Source of the DNA: Candidatus Brocadiales bacterium
GTDB lineage: Bacteria; Planctomycetota; Brocadiia; Brocadiales; Bathyanammoxibiaceae
NCBI GenBank assembly: GCA_030586765.1
Contig: JAUQZZ010000109.1
Span: 1-6,653, forward strand
Direction: 5' to 3'
Length of the DNA: 6,653 nucleotides
Shown one piece after another: positions 1-6,568 of this stretch (position 1 is the first letter of the stretch; each line of letters starts with the position of its first letter). The notes beneath the pieces were generated by a model. It searched no databases and was not told the origin of the DNA. It saw nothing but the letters and a program-made list of their open reading frames with translations. A program made the position numbers and the translations under genes.

Positions 1-165
1 CCTCCCATCAAGGGAGGGGAAAATTGGAGGACTTACAGACTTTTTCAGAGGTCTCATATTGATTAAAGACCCTATTTTTGATACCTTAGACTTTCTTCCT
101 AGAGGGGGAACTGGTTAATACTAGGCGTTCTTTTGAACCACGGATCTCTTGCATAGGAGCTAGCA
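1..165. other. Gene-free left edge with a short hairpin
   Basis: No gene can be supported here. The first 17 bases form a perfect 6-bp inverted repeat (CCTCCC, loop ATCAA, GGGAGG) with no T-run after it on the plus strand; what follows on the minus strand lies outside the window. A second weak repeat is GGTCT (50-54) with AGACC (67-71), followed by CTATTTTTG, which could be a feeble plus-strand terminator. One plus-strand frame is open from base 2 to a TAA at 116-118 (38 codons) and could be the tail of an upstream gene, but an open stretch of this length is expected by chance. A poor -10-like TAATAC lies at 116-121 without a good -35. Confidence 0.4.
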
Positions 166-441
166 ATGATAAAATGGGAGAGACCTGTTCGCAAATGTAG
201 TGGTTGTAAACTTAATCTCGGGGAACGCTGCGCCGTGTTTCCCAGCCCACGGGAGAAATGGAGACACGGTATGTGCCCGGGATATAATAACGAGGAAATG
301 ATAAAGAAATACCAGGAAGAGCTGCGAAAACATCCACCCAAAAAAGAAAAGGAACACAGGAAAGAAATAGCAAAGTCCCGTCATACTGTTGAGCACCAGC
401 AAGGGAAGACGGAAAAAATCAACATAAGACCCAGGCGCTAG
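166..441 (+). CDS. Small Cys/His-rich (putative zinc-binding) protein with basic tail
   Basis: This 91-residue protein has no function I can name. The ATG is preceded by AGGAG (155-159) at a 6-base spacing, which makes the start firm. The N-terminal half has a probable metal site: C11-x2-C14-x7-C22-x11-H34-x2-C37, with the short conserved-looking string CPGYNN after it. The second half (about residues 46-91) is very rich in Lys, Arg, Glu and His, is likely helical or disordered, and ends in Arg-Pro-Arg-Arg, which suggests contact with nucleic acid. There is no signal peptide or membrane segment. I recall similar short proteins with the CxxC...C...CxGxN pattern as uncharacterised in other anaerobic bacteria, but this is memory and was not searched. 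The gene converges on thrC, and the two stop codons share the CTAG at 438-441. Confidence 0.8.
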   Translation: MIKWERPVRKCSGCKLNLGERCAVFPSPREKWRHGMCPGYNNEEMIKKYQEELRKHPPKKEKEHRKEIAKSRHTVEHQQGKTEKINIRPRR

Positions 442-1817
442 TCCTCTACTAGAGAGGGGCTTGGCCTGGGAGGCTTATAGTCATAGTAACCCTTTTCCAA
501 GGCGGTAAGGATAGAGCTTCTGACCTTCTCGTAGTTGGCAGGAACCTCTACCGGACGATTCATATAACGAGACTCTACCTCCTCCAATGTGCCCTCATGG
601 TACTTTATTTTAAAGTCAGGGAATTTCAGCCCATGGGCGGTGGATATAACTATTACCTTTTCGCTGGGCTTGATAACCCGCTTTTCTATCAGCTTGGTTA
701 ATGCCGCCAGTGCCACACCGGTATGGGGGCAATTGAAGAGCCCGCTCCTATCGGCCCTGGCTGCGGCATTGGCCAGCTCGTCCTCTGTAGCCTGTTCCAC
801 TACCCCATCAAAGATGCGGAGTATCTTTATGGCCTTCTTTATGCTTACAGGGTCTCCTATCTGTATAGCGCTGGCCAGGGTCTTCTGGGCCTTAATGGGC
901 TTATATTCCTTGAAGCCTGTCAGGTAGCTGAGATAGAGGGGGTTGGCCTTTTGTGCCTGGGCACATACTATCCTGGGCAACCTATTAACTATACCCAGGT
1001 CTTTCAGCATGAGAAATCCAAGACCCAGGGCAGTGACATTACCAAGATTGCCCCCTGGGACTACCACCACGTCTGGAACCTCCCAATCAAACTGTTGCAC
1101 CAACTCTATACTCGCTGTCTTTTGCCCTTCTATGCGCAAGGAGTTCATGGAGTTTGCCAGATAGATGTTGTTCTTAGTGCATATTTCACTCACCAGCTTC
1201 ATACAGCCGTCGAAGTCAGTGTCTATAGAGAGGGTCAGGGCGTTGTTAGCCAGGGGCTGAACCAATTGGGAGCTAGAAACCTTGTCTTTTGGGAGGAAGA
1301 CGATGGCAGGTATCCCTGCTGCTGCACAATAAGCGGCCAGGGCGGCAGAGGTGTCCCCTGTGGAGGCACAGGCAACCCCCAGGACGTCCCTTCCTTCTGA
1401 TATCATCTGCTTCACCACAGAGACAAGCACCGTCATCCCCAGGTCCTTAAAGGACCCTGTGTGTGCATTGCCGCACTGTTTTATCCAAAGATCCTTTAGT
1501 CCTATCTCCCTGCCGAAACGCTCCGCCCAAAAGAGGTTGCTACCCCCTTCGTAAAGGGAGACGATATTACTATCCTTCACGTTTGGACAGACCAACTCCT
1601 TTTTGCCCCAGACAGAACTGCCGTAGGGCCATTTGGTTCGCATATAGCGCCTGTCAAAGAGCTTCTTCCAGATGTCAGGCTTTCGCTCCTTGAGCCTCTT
1701 TACATCATGCTTGACCTCTAAGAGCTCGCCGCAGCGCTGGCAGTTATACACGATCTCGTTAAGTTCGTATTGCCCTTCACAGCCAGCAATACATTGGAAC
1801 CAAGCCCTATACTTCAT
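438..1817 (-). CDS. thrC: Threonine synthase
   Basis: Threonine synthase converts O-phospho-L-homoserine to L-threonine and phosphate with pyridoxal 5'-phosphate, the last step of threonine synthesis, in the cytoplasm. The 459 residues begin with a zinc-ribbon-like segment (C9, C13, C26, C29), seen in the longer members of the family. The PLP-dependent fold type II core follows. The Schiff-base lysine is K124 in AHTGSFKDLG, STGDTSAA spans 152-159, and the glycine-rich PLP-phosphate loop PGGNLGN is at 254-260. Near the C-terminus CPHTGVA and STAHGLKF are also typical. The ATG has an upstream AAAGGGG (minus strand, 1824-1830) spaced 6 bases away. A strong promoter lies 45 to 73 bases upstream of the start. 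The leader between the predicted transcription start and the ATG is only about 38 bases, too short for a riboswitch or T-box. It appears to be a single-gene transcript without other threonine genes beside it. Function is confident. Confidence 0.96.
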   Translation of the reverse strand: MKYRAWFQCIAGCEGQYELNEIVYNCQRCGELLEVKHDVKRLKERKPDIWKKLFDRRYMRTKWPYGSSVWGKKELVCPNVKDSNIVSLYEGGSNLFWAERFGREIGLKDLWIKQCGNAHTGSFKDLGMTVLVSVVKQMISEGRDVLGVACASTGDTSAALAAYCAAAGIPAIVFLPKDKVSSSQLVQPLANNALTLSIDTDFDGCMKLVSEICTKNNIYLANSMNSLRIEGQKTASIELVQQFDWEVPDVVVVPGGNLGNVTALGLGFLMLKDLGIVNRLPRIVCAQAQKANPLYLSYLTGFKEYKPIKAQKTLASAIQIGDPVSIKKAIKILRIFDGVVEQATEDELANAAARADRSGLFNCPHTGVALAALTKLIEKRVIKPSEKVIVISTAHGLKFPDFKIKYHEGTLEEVESRYMNRPVEVPANYEKVRSSILTALEKGYYDYKPPRPSPSLVED

Positions 1818-1861
1818 GCAAAACCCCTTTTCTATAGGATTCAGGAAGACCCTGCGAGGAG

Positions 1862-1890
1862 ATTATATGACCAGGAAAGCACCCTTTCAA
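1862..1890 (-). promoter_or_regulatory. Promoter of thrC
   Basis: Read on the minus strand, TTGAAA (1885-1890) is followed by a 17-base spacer and a perfect TATAAT (1862-1867). This is a near-consensus housekeeping sigma promoter. Transcription would begin near 1855, giving a leader of about 38 bases before the thrC ATG. Confidence 0.75.
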
Positions 1891-1894
1891 GGGT
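1881..1894. promoter_or_regulatory. Palindrome over the thrC -35 element (possible operator)
   Basis: ACCCTT-TC-AAGGGT is a perfect 6+6 inverted repeat with a 2-base centre, and it covers the whole -35 hexamer of the thrC promoter. A dimeric repressor bound here would block RNA polymerase at thrC. It also lies 25 bases upstream of the divergent promoter's -35, so one protein could affect both. The role as an operator is inferred from position and symmetry only; the regulator is unknown. Confidence 0.4.
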
Positions 1895-1918
1895 AATCAA
1901 AAATTTCTCTCCCTGGTC

Positions 1919-1946
1919 TTGACAGCTATACATCGAACGTTATAAT
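1919..1946 (+). promoter_or_regulatory. Strong promoter for the 59-residue small protein
   Basis: TTGACA (1919-1924) and TATAAT (1941-1946) are both exact consensus hexamers, separated by 16 bases. Transcription would start near 1953, leaving an 88-base leader before the ATG at 2041. It is divergent from the thrC promoter; the two -35 elements lie 28 bases apart. Confidence 0.75.
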
Positions 1947-1993
1947 TCCTTACGTCTTTTGCCCTATATCTGCGAAAGTGGCTGGGTCGTTTT

Positions 1994-2012
1994 CCATAAA
2001 CCTTTTTTATGG
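1994..2012 (+). repeat. Leader hairpin before the 59-residue protein
   Basis: CCATAAA (1994-2000) and TTTATGG (2006-2012) are a perfect 7-bp inverted repeat around the loop CCTTT. It sits in the transcribed leader, 16 bases before the AGGGG ribosome-binding site. There is no T-run straight after it, so it is not a classical terminator; it could affect translation or RNA stability. The stem is AT-rich and only moderately stable. Confidence 0.4.
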
Positions 2013-2040
2013 TAATGATCACGGAGCAGGGGAAAAAAGG

Positions 2041-2220
2041 ATGCTGACGAAGACCTTCGGAGTGGAGGGGCCAATCCAGAGGAAGTTAGAGCGGCTTGCA
2101 CTGATTAAAGAAAGGTACAGGAAGTTAGTTCTGGAGCCCAGGAAGGAAATCGAATTCGAACTGGAAAAGGACCTGGAAGAAGACAACCTGGGTAACCTCC
2201 GCTTTGCCAATTTCATCTAG
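2041..2220 (+). CDS. Unknown 59-residue charged helical protein
   Basis: I do not recognise this protein. The ATG at 2041 is preceded by AGGGG (2028-2032) at an 8-base spacing. The same frame is open back to a GTG at 1978 (80 residues), but that codon has no ribosome-binding site and would put the leader hairpin inside the gene, so the shorter form is preferred. The product begins MLTKTFG, then has a strongly charged, likely helical stretch (about residues 11-50) with a basic first half and an acidic second half (EIEFELEKDLEEDN), and ends LRFANFI. There is no Cys, signal peptide or membrane segment. It is driven by a consensus promoter, so if real it is probably abundant. The size and charge would fit a small regulator, a ribosome- or polymerase-associated factor or an antitoxin-like partner, but nothing in the sequence chooses between them. 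The minus-strand frames across it look like shadows. Confidence 0.65.
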   Translation: MLTKTFGVEGPIQRKLERLALIKERYRKLVLEPRKEIEFELEKDLEEDNLGNLRFANFI

Positions 2221-2274
2221 TATATAGAGGCAAGAATCCTTCCTGGAAAAACCCCGAAAAGTCTCTCTCCATGT

Positions 2275-2295
2275 GGCAAAATCTCTAATTTTGCC
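2275..2295. repeat. Perfect inverted repeat upstream of nth
   Basis: GGCAAAAT (2275-2282) and ATTTTGCC (2288-2295) form a perfect 8-bp inverted repeat around CTCTA. It lies in the gap between the 59-residue protein and nth. The absence of a T-run argues against an ordinary rho-independent terminator. Possible roles are an operator or an RNA end-stabilising stem. Confidence 0.45.
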
Positions 2296-2302
2296 TGGAA
2301 AG

Positions 2303-2322
2303 TTGCCCCATTTATGGGACAA
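2303..2322. repeat. Imperfect inverted repeat upstream of nth
   Basis: TTGCCCCA (2303-2310) and TGGGACAA (2315-2322) pair with a single mismatch (2306/2319) around TTTA. It starts 8 bases after the previous inverted repeat and ends 12 bases before the extended -10-like sequence of nth, a reasonable place for a regulator to act. CAAAATC occurs in both repeat regions (2277-2283 and 2320-2326). Confidence 0.35.
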
Positions 2323-2333
2323 AATCCCTGTTG

Positions 2334-2342
2334 TGGTATAAA
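2334..2342 (+). promoter_or_regulatory. Extended -10-like element just before nth
   Basis: TGGTATAAA matches an extended -10 (TGn followed by TATAAA, one change from TATAAT). There is no good -35 at 16-18 bases. The predicted start point, about 7 bases further on, falls on the nth ATG at 2349, so the message could be leaderless. This would explain the missing ribosome-binding site. Confidence 0.35.
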
Positions 2343-2348
2343 AGCCTG

Positions 2349-3026
2349 ATGCATCAGGTAACTGCAAGGCCGCAAAAGAGGTCTAACATCGCCAGGGCTA
2401 TCGCCATCTTGCGGCGTGTTAATAAATCCTTCAGGGAACCTACGGTAACTACTGTTGCCAGGAGCAGAAGCCCATTTAAGGTACTCATATCCTGCCTCTT
2501 AAGCCTACGGACAAAGGATACAGTCACCTCTGTGGCCAGCCAGAGGCTTTTTAATCTGGCTGAGACCCCAGAGAAAATGGTAAGACTGAGGTCTTCACAG
2601 ATTGAAAAGGCTATCTATCCCGTAGGTTTCTACAAGGTAAAGACACGGACCATAAAGGATATCTGCAAGGTACTGGTGGAAAAATACTCGGGGAATGTAC
2701 CTAACGATATAGACACACTCTTGAGGCTAAAGGGGGTGGGACGCAAGACGGCCAACCTGGTAGTAACCCTGGGGTATGGCAAGCCGGGTATCTGTGTGGA
2801 CACCCATGTACACAGGATTGTAAACCGCTGGGGATATGTTAAGACTAAGACGCCCGAAGAAACAGAATTTGCCCTGAGGGAGATACTACCCAGGAGATAC
2901 TGGCTAACCATCAATGACCTCTTAGTCACCTTCGGGCAGAACATCTGCACCCCCATATCCCCCAAGTGCAGCATCTGCCCTGTATACTGGTTCTGCCAGC
3001 GGGTGGGAGTAACTCAGCACCGTTAA
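2349..3026 (+). CDS. nth: Endonuclease III (base-excision repair DNA glycosylase/AP lyase)
   Basis: Endonuclease III removes oxidised pyrimidines from DNA and cleaves at the resulting abasic site. From the ATG at 2349 the protein has 225 residues, close to the usual 210-225. The helix-hairpin-helix LKGVGRKTANLVV holds the catalytic lysine (K133), and VDTHVHR holds the catalytic aspartate (D151). The C-terminal loop C-x6-C-x2-C-x5-C (C200, C207, C210, C216) is the 4Fe-4S cluster site. The early motif reads LLSLRTKD where E. coli has LLSAQATD; this variant is common outside Proteobacteria. The start is uncertain: a TTG at 2331 adds six residues, and neither start has a clear ribosome-binding site, although an extended -10 lies immediately upstream. 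The gene converges on the nuclease-like gene, with stop codons overlapping in TTAA (3023-3026). Function is confident, the start is not. Confidence 0.93.
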   Translation: MHQVTARPQKRSNIARAIAILRRVNKSFREPTVTTVARSRSPFKVLISCLLSLRTKDTVTSVASQRLFNLAETPEKMVRLRSSQIEKAIYPVGFYKVKTRTIKDICKVLVEKYSGNVPNDIDTLLRLKGVGRKTANLVVTLGYGKPGICVDTHVHRIVNRWGYVKTKTPEETEFALREILPRRYWLTINDLLVTFGQNICTPISPKCSICPVYWFCQRVGVTQHR

Positions 3027-4198
3027 GATAAGAGTTCTTTTATCTCCTCTTCTGCCTTCCTGGAGAAGATAATTTTCCACTGATAAGCATCTTCCACACC
3101 CGTTCCCCAGAAGATGACGAAGGCATCTATCCTCTTTTCCCTCTTAAAGCCTTCCTCCTCTGCCCAGATGTCATAATAGTTACGCCACCTGTCCCCTGGC
3201 CTACCCCTATCGGCCACCTCAAAGTAATACCATCCAACCACGTCCCTGGCCAGGTTTTCCCCTGCAAGCCTTGGACCCTGCCATCCGTAATGGATAAGTA
3301 GTATATTGACACTATCTTCTTCAGGGGATGGAAACTTCATCTCGGCATCCTTTATGCCTCTTAGAAGGCTTTGTTTGAGCTCTAATTCCTCCAGGAAGGC
3401 ACTATTTTCCTTGAGGAGCCGGTACCTCCTCAGGTTCCTTTCATGCCCGCGTTTCTCTTCGGCCTTTATAGAAGGGTTTTTCAGGGCCCCCAGCTCTTTA
3501 TCTATCTCTACCTCCAGATATCTTTCGCTGTAGAGGTTATACTGCCAATGGCCCCCATAACCGTAGCGGCCCACCTCCAGGCGTGATAGCCCCTCGCACC
3601 TCTCCAGAGAGAAGGCCAGGGTAGGGTTGGTCTGACTTGGGTAGTAGAATAGAGAAGAAGATACTGTCAGGCCCGTCGTCTTCTTTATCCTGCCCAAAAC
3701 TTCCTCCATCTCCTCCTCAGAAAGACTAAGGCGTGCAGGGCGGAAGAACAAAAAATTTACGAAATAACCCTTTCCTAACCCGCGTAACTTTTGTCCCATT
3801 ACATTGCAGAACTTCTCTTTCAGCCAGGGCAACTCGGGGTCATTTATATTCTTTACTTCTATGTAAAAGACCCTTTTCCCAGGCAGCACCATATCCACCC
3901 GCTTGTTACTATCCGGCCTGACCTTCCTCTCTATACCAACAGCCCTTTTCTTAACCTCTGAGAAGAGATAAACAAGGTTCAGTTCCACCAGGTGGTTAAA
4001 GAAATTGTTTCTATCGTCTCTACTCTTGATAATGTCCTTAACGAGGGCCTGTACCCCTTTCAGCACGTAGCTTTCTTGCAGGAGTTGGAAGGCCCTCTTT
4101 AGAACGATTTCCTTCTGGCCGGGAGAAAGATAGAGGTCTAGGGTAGTCTTCAGGGCCTTAAGCCTCTTCTTTACCTGAGGTGATTCCACAGGAGGCAC
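3023..4198 (-). CDS. Putative PD-(D/E)XK nuclease-like protein of unknown role
   Basis: I do not recognise this 391-residue protein as a named family, but it has the pattern of a PD-(D/E)XK nuclease core. A helix has E72 (NHLVELNLVYLF), then RVDMVLP gives D102, and after a beta strand FYIEVKN gives E114-x-K116. A Q136-K137 pair follows in the next helix. The spacing and hydrophobic strands before D and E fit restriction-like endonucleases acting on DNA or RNA with a metal ion. Residues 1-55 are helical and basic. Residues 230-285 are highly charged and probably helical. The C-terminal part (about 295-391) has the strand IDAFVIFWGT and many aromatics and may be a second domain. There is no membrane segment. 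The start is a GTG 4 bases after the purC stop, with GGAAG inside purC as the best but distant ribosome-binding site; another GTG lies three codons in. It is the last gene of the purC operon. No partner methyltransferase or toxin-antitoxin gene is adjacent. The nuclease assignment is inferred from motifs. Confidence 0.85.
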   Translation of the reverse strand: MPPVESPQVKKRLKALKTTLDLYLSPGQKEIVLKRAFQLLQESYVLKGVQALVKDIIKSRDDRNNFFNHLVELNLVYLFSEVKKRAVGIERKVRPDSNKRVDMVLPGKRVFYIEVKNINDPELPWLKEKFCNVMGQKLRGLGKGYFVNFLFFRPARLSLSEEEMEEVLGRIKKTTGLTVSSSLFYYPSQTNPTLAFSLERCEGLSRLEVGRYGYGGHWQYNLYSERYLEVEIDKELGALKNPSIKAEEKRGHERNLRRYRLLKENSAFLEELELKQSLLRGIKDAEMKFPSPEEDSVNILLIHYGWQGPRLAGENLARDVVGWYYFEVADRGRPGDRWRNYYDIWAEEEGFKREKRIDAFVIFWGTGVEDAYQWKIIFSRKAEEEIKELLS

Positions 4199-4202
4199 GG
4201 GT

Positions 4203-5102
4203 CTAAGAAAGGTTTCTTCCAGTGAGCGTACGGCAGACCTCTAAATATTTTTCCGTGGTCTTTTTTACTACTTCTCCTGGCAAGGAGGGGCCGGGCGGGG
4301 TCTTGTCCCATCCTGTGGCCTCCAGGTAGTCCCTTATGTACTGCTTATCCAGGGAGGGTTGGGGCCTGCCGGGCCTATAGCCTTCCAGGGGCCAAAAGCG
4401 GGAGGAATCAGGGGTAAATATCTCATCGATTAATATGAGACTATCTTCCAATATCCCCCACTCAAACTTGGTGTCAGCAATGATAACGCCCCTCCTTAGG
4501 GCGTAATCGCTAGCCTCTTTAAAGAGAGAGATACTTTTCTCTATTATCTCTTTAGAAATGTCCTCTCCTATCAGCTCTGTCATTTGGGAGAGGGGTATAT
4601 TTAGGTCGTGGCCGCTGGGGGCCTTGGTGGCCGGGGTGAAGACTGGCTCAGGTAGTTTCTCACATTCCCTCAGACCCCTGGGCACCGTGACCTCTAAAAG
4701 GCGGCCTGTATTCTGATATTCCTTCCATGCCCACCCGGCCAGATAACTTCTTACCACGCACTCCACAGGGAGGGGGTGTGCCTTCCTTACCATCATGGAG
4801 CGTCCTGATAATACATCCGCATAAGGAGCAAGCTCCTTCCCCATCTCAGTGATATCAGTTGTGACGAAATGAGAAGGAACTAGATGGGCCAGTTGTCTAA
4901 ACCAGAATTCTGAGAGGGCCGTAAGGACCTTCCCTTTCTTGGGGATGCCTGTAGGCAGCACCACATCAAAGACAGAGATCCTATCTGTAGCAACTATTAA
5001 GAGGTGAGCATCCAGCTGGTAGATATCCCTGACCTTTCCCCTCTTAAAGAGGGGCAGGTGGGAGAAAGAGGTCTCTATAAGGACATTATCATTGGTCTTC
5101 AC
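4203..5102 (-). CDS. purC: Phosphoribosylaminoimidazole-succinocarboxamide synthase (SAICAR synthetase)
   Basis: SAICAR synthase joins aspartate to CAIR with ATP in de novo purine synthesis, in the cytoplasm. The 299 residues match the longer form of the family (about 290-305; the short bacterial form is near 240). Visible motifs are RGKVRDIY (21-28), the nucleotide-binding ATDRISVFDVV (38-48), ECVVRSYLAGWAWKEYQ (114-130), TPATKAPSGHDLNI (156-169), IADTKFEWG (208-216) and DEIFTPDSSRFWP (226-238). Two positions depart from the pattern I remember: GHDLNI instead of GHDENI, and AGWAWKEY instead of GSGWKEY. The start is a GTG whose G is shared with the TAG of the upstream J-domain gene, so translation is probably coupled; no good Shine-Dalgarno is seen. 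No other purine gene is beside it. Function is confident. Confidence 0.96.
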   Translation of the reverse strand: MKTNDNVLIETSFSHLPLFKRGKVRDIYQLDAHLLIVATDRISVFDVVLPTGIPKKGKVLTALSEFWFRQLAHLVPSHFVTTDITEMGKELAPYADVLSGRSMMVRKAHPLPVECVVRSYLAGWAWKEYQNTGRLLEVTVPRGLRECEKLPEPVFTPATKAPSGHDLNIPLSQMTELIGEDISKEIIEKSISLFKEASDYALRRGVIIADTKFEWGILEDSLILIDEIFTPDSSRFWPLEGYRPGRPQPSLDKQYIRDYLEATGWDKTPPGPSLPGEVVKKTTEKYLEVCRTLTGRNLS

Positions 5103-5947
5103 TAGAAGGACTGGTTTAAGGGGGCATTAGGCCCGAGGCGTTCTTCTAATTTGGCATGTATCCTCTGGGTGCCTCTGAGATTGGGTTTTAAAGAAAGGGC
5201 TGTGTTTAGATTGGTAGAGGCAGAATAATAATCACCTAATTTAATGTAACATTCGGCCATCTTCTTGTGCACCTGGGCACGTTCACTCTTAAAGAGGTCC
5301 AGCTCCAATACCTTCTCGTAGTAGAGAAGGGCTTCTCTGGGTTGTGCCCGCCTAGCTAGCCTACCGCAGTAGATCCGTCGGATGCGGTCCTTAATCTCCT
5401 CAAAGAGGTACTGCCTCTTGGCCCTCTCCTCCAGCTTAGAGTAGGCCTCTTCATAGAATTCTAGGGCTATATCATACCTCTTCTGCCTCTCGCTCTCCTC
5501 TGCCAAGAGAAAGAGACAATCTATATAGTCCTTAAAAGTAAAATAGGTCAGGAGGTGGAAGCCTTGCAAATTCTTCCTTAGACGCTCATAATTAGTCAGG
5601 GCCAGTGCCCCCTTATTATCCAAGAGATCCAGAAGTATCATCCTTACCTGGGACTGGACGCCATTCTGCCACCTGCGGAGCCCTGCGCCACTTTTCCCCC
5701 TTCTTATGTCTAGTACCTTATCATAGTAGCTACGATGAGAGGCATCGCTGAGGGTCTTGTAGGCTTGGATTACCAGTTTCACCCTGGCCTCCGCCCAGGG
5801 CTGATTGCCGTTAGTGTCAGGGTGATACTCCTTCACCAGCTTCCTGAAGGAGCGTTTTATTTCCTCTGGGTCGGCACCTTCTCTTACCTGTAGGACCTCG
5901 TAGTAATTTACCAATGTGGAACCTTCTAGCATAGCACGGGACTGCAA
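5102..5947 (-). CDS. J-domain (DnaJ-like) protein with TPR-like C-terminal repeats
   Basis: This 281-residue cytoplasmic protein has an N-terminal J domain (about residues 14-77: NYYEVLQV, RSFRKLVKEYHPDTN with HPD at 42-44, then AYKTLSD and YYD). J domains stimulate the ATPase of Hsp70 (DnaK). There is no Gly/Phe region, zinc-finger domain or DnaJ C-terminal domain, so it is not DnaJ itself. The rest is helical, with TPR-like repeats near 143-175, 203-218 and 225-257 (AECYIKLGDYYSASTNLNTALSLKPN). Such proteins are usually client-specific co-chaperones or scaffolds. The start is uncertain: TTG at 5947 follows AGGGAG by 5 bases, ATG at 5932 has no ribosome-binding site, and TTG at 5914 follows AGAAGG by 7 bases and begins directly at VNYYEVL. 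A stop (TAG, 5957-5959) bounds the frame. Its own stop overlaps the purC start by one base. The client is unknown. Confidence 0.9.
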   Translation of the reverse strand: MQSRAMLEGSTLVNYYEVLQVREGADPEEIKRSFRKLVKEYHPDTNGNQPWAEARVKLVIQAYKTLSDASHRSYYDKVLDIRRGKSGAGLRRWQNGVQSQVRMILLDLLDNKGALALTNYERLRKNLQGFHLLTYFTFKDYIDCLFLLAEESERQKRYDIALEFYEEAYSKLEERAKRQYLFEEIKDRIRRIYCGRLARRAQPREALLYYEKVLELDLFKSERAQVHKKMAECYIKLGDYYSASTNLNTALSLKPNLRGTQRIHAKLEERLGPNAPLNQSF

Positions 5948-6113
5948 ACAGTCTCCCTATAAGACGCTGATTTTCATCAATAGTGCCCTTACCTGTATTG
6001 ACGATGTAAGAATCGGCCACTTTCAGGAGCTTCCTGAAGGAGCGCTCCATATACAGGATATAGGTCTCGTTATCCTTAAGGTGGGCCAGAGCCAGTTTTA
6101 CTAGCTCCTTCAT
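5817..6113 (-). CDS. Doubtful short ORF at the head of the purC operon
   Basis: The ATG at 6113 begins a 98-codon ORF directly downstream of a promoter-like sequence. The first 56 residues (MKELVKLALAHLKDNETYI, then a region with RSFRKLLKVADSY) look like real helical protein. The remainder runs through the J-domain gene in another frame for 131 bases, is rich in Arg and Pro, and looks like out-of-frame noise. It may be a short coupled leader gene, a gene truncated by a frameshift or deletion when the J-domain gene was joined here, or chance. AAAGG lies 2 bases before the ATG, too close to be a good ribosome-binding site. No family is recognised. Confidence 0.3.
   Translation of the reverse strand: MKELVKLALAHLKDNETYILYMERSFRKLLKVADSYIVNTGKGTIDENQRLIGRLFAVPCYARRFHIGKLLRGPTGKRRCRPRGNKTLLQEAGEGVSP
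5838..5854 (-). repeat. 17-bp direct repeat, copy 1 (inside J domain)
   Basis: The plus-strand sequence agcttcctgaaggagcg is repeated exactly at 6028-6044. Here it encodes RSFRKL of the J domain (residues 32-37), just before the HPD motif. Confidence 0.6.
6028..6044 (-). repeat. 17-bp direct repeat, copy 2 (inside the doubtful ORF)
   Basis: This is identical to 5838-5854, 190 bases away. It also encodes RSFRKL, but in the frame of the ORF starting at 6113. The two frames differ because 190 is not a multiple of three. The flanking sequence is not conserved. Confidence 0.6.
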
Positions 6114-6126
6114 GGCCTTTCTTTTA

Positions 6127-6155
6127 TTTTTATCAACTTCTTTTCGTTAAGTCAA
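6127..6155 (-). promoter_or_regulatory. Candidate promoter of the J-domain/purC/nuclease operon
   Basis: On the minus strand TTGACT (6150-6155) is followed by 17 bases and TAAAAA (6127-6132). The -35 matches consensus at five of six positions; the -10 is weaker. The predicted start near 6120 is only about 7 bases before the ATG at 6113 and 170-200 bases before the J-domain starts. A TATAAT (minus strand, 6161-6166) lies further upstream without a good -35. Confidence 0.5.
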
Positions 6156-6168
6156 GTTTTATTATATA

Positions 6169-6458
6169 AAGCTCCCTTGGGCTATAGAGCAGGGGGCTTT
6201 GTCCAGTACTCCACCCAGGAGGATGCTACTAGAGTTAAACTCACATGCTCTACCGGGGACGTTCTATGTTCAACTCCCTAAATTTCTTGGGACTCCAGAC
6301 TACACACTTCCAAGGCTCGTGGTATAATCCACAAGCTCAGCAGGCCCTCTTGCCCAAAGCAGACCTGTCCTGAGCAAGGCTAGGGAACGGCAAGGTAGAG
6401 AGGTCTCATAGCACCAATAAGAAGAGGCTTCAAAACCCGTGCTCTTGACTATCTTGCC
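6169..6458. ncRNA. Candidate structured RNA or leader upstream of pckG (unidentified)
   Basis: No protein gene is supported here, but adjacent and nested inverted repeats fill the stretch. AAGCTCCCT (6169-6177) pairs with AGGGGGCTT (6191-6199), with an inner GCT/AGC stem. A hairpin spans 6256-6278 (GGGA-c-GTT/AACTCCC). CTTGG (6286-6290) pairs with CCAAG (6310-6314), followed at once by the stem 6315-6322/6329-6336. GCTCAGCAGG (6335-6344) pairs with CCTG (6364-6367) plus CTGAGC (6370-6375). GGCAAGGTAG (6389-6398) pairs with CTATCTTGCC (6449-6458), enclosing AGCAC/GTGCT (6410-6414/6439-6443) and GAAG/CTTC. G-U pairs fit a plus-strand RNA at 6173/6195, 6255/6279 and 6395/6452, and a minus-strand RNA at 6318/6333, so plus is slightly favoured. 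It could be a pckG leader, an independent small RNA, or a remnant of a mobile-element RNA (such as an IS200/IS605-type end). I could not match it to tmRNA, SRP RNA, RNase P RNA, T-box or a common riboswitch. Confidence 0.35.
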
Positions 6459-6472
6459 AAAAGGTGTAAAAG
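6445..6472 (+). promoter_or_regulatory. Second candidate promoter upstream of pckG
   Basis: TTGACT (6445-6450), a 16-base spacer and TAAAAG (6467-6472) resemble a housekeeping promoter. Transcription would begin near 6479, two bases before the ATG of the 27-codon ORF. It overlaps the last stem of the structured region, so both may not be real. Confidence 0.3.
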
Positions 6473-6480
6473 AAAGTAAG

Positions 6481-6564
6481 ATGAGAATGGTCAAATTCGT
6501 AGACGGCCTTTTGCTTACATTGGCATCGCTCTTAAAATTGTTTGCTCGTTGGAGAAAGGACTAA
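6481..6564 (+). CDS. Possible 27-residue leader peptide of pckG
   Basis: ATG at 6481 opens 27 codons ending in TAA at 6562-6564, four bases before the pckG ATG and across the pckG ribosome-binding site. The peptide begins MRMVKFVDG, has a hydrophobic stretch LLLTLASLLKLF and ends ARWRKD, so it looks like an amphipathic or membrane-associated helix. There is no good Shine-Dalgarno; a promoter-like sequence ends just before it, which would make the message nearly leaderless. Its position would couple its translation to pckG. A chance ORF of this length is quite possible, and the main pckG promoter candidate lies inside it. Confidence 0.25.
   Translation: MRMVKFVDGLLLTLASLLKLFARWRKD
6511..6538 (+). 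promoter_or_regulatory. Candidate promoter of pckG
   Basis: TTGCTT (6511-6516), a 16-base spacer and TAAAAT (6533-6538) give a start near 6545 and a leader of about 24 bases containing the ribosome-binding site. If this is the main promoter, the structured region upstream is not part of the pckG message. Confidence 0.5.
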
Positions 6565-6568
6565 AATT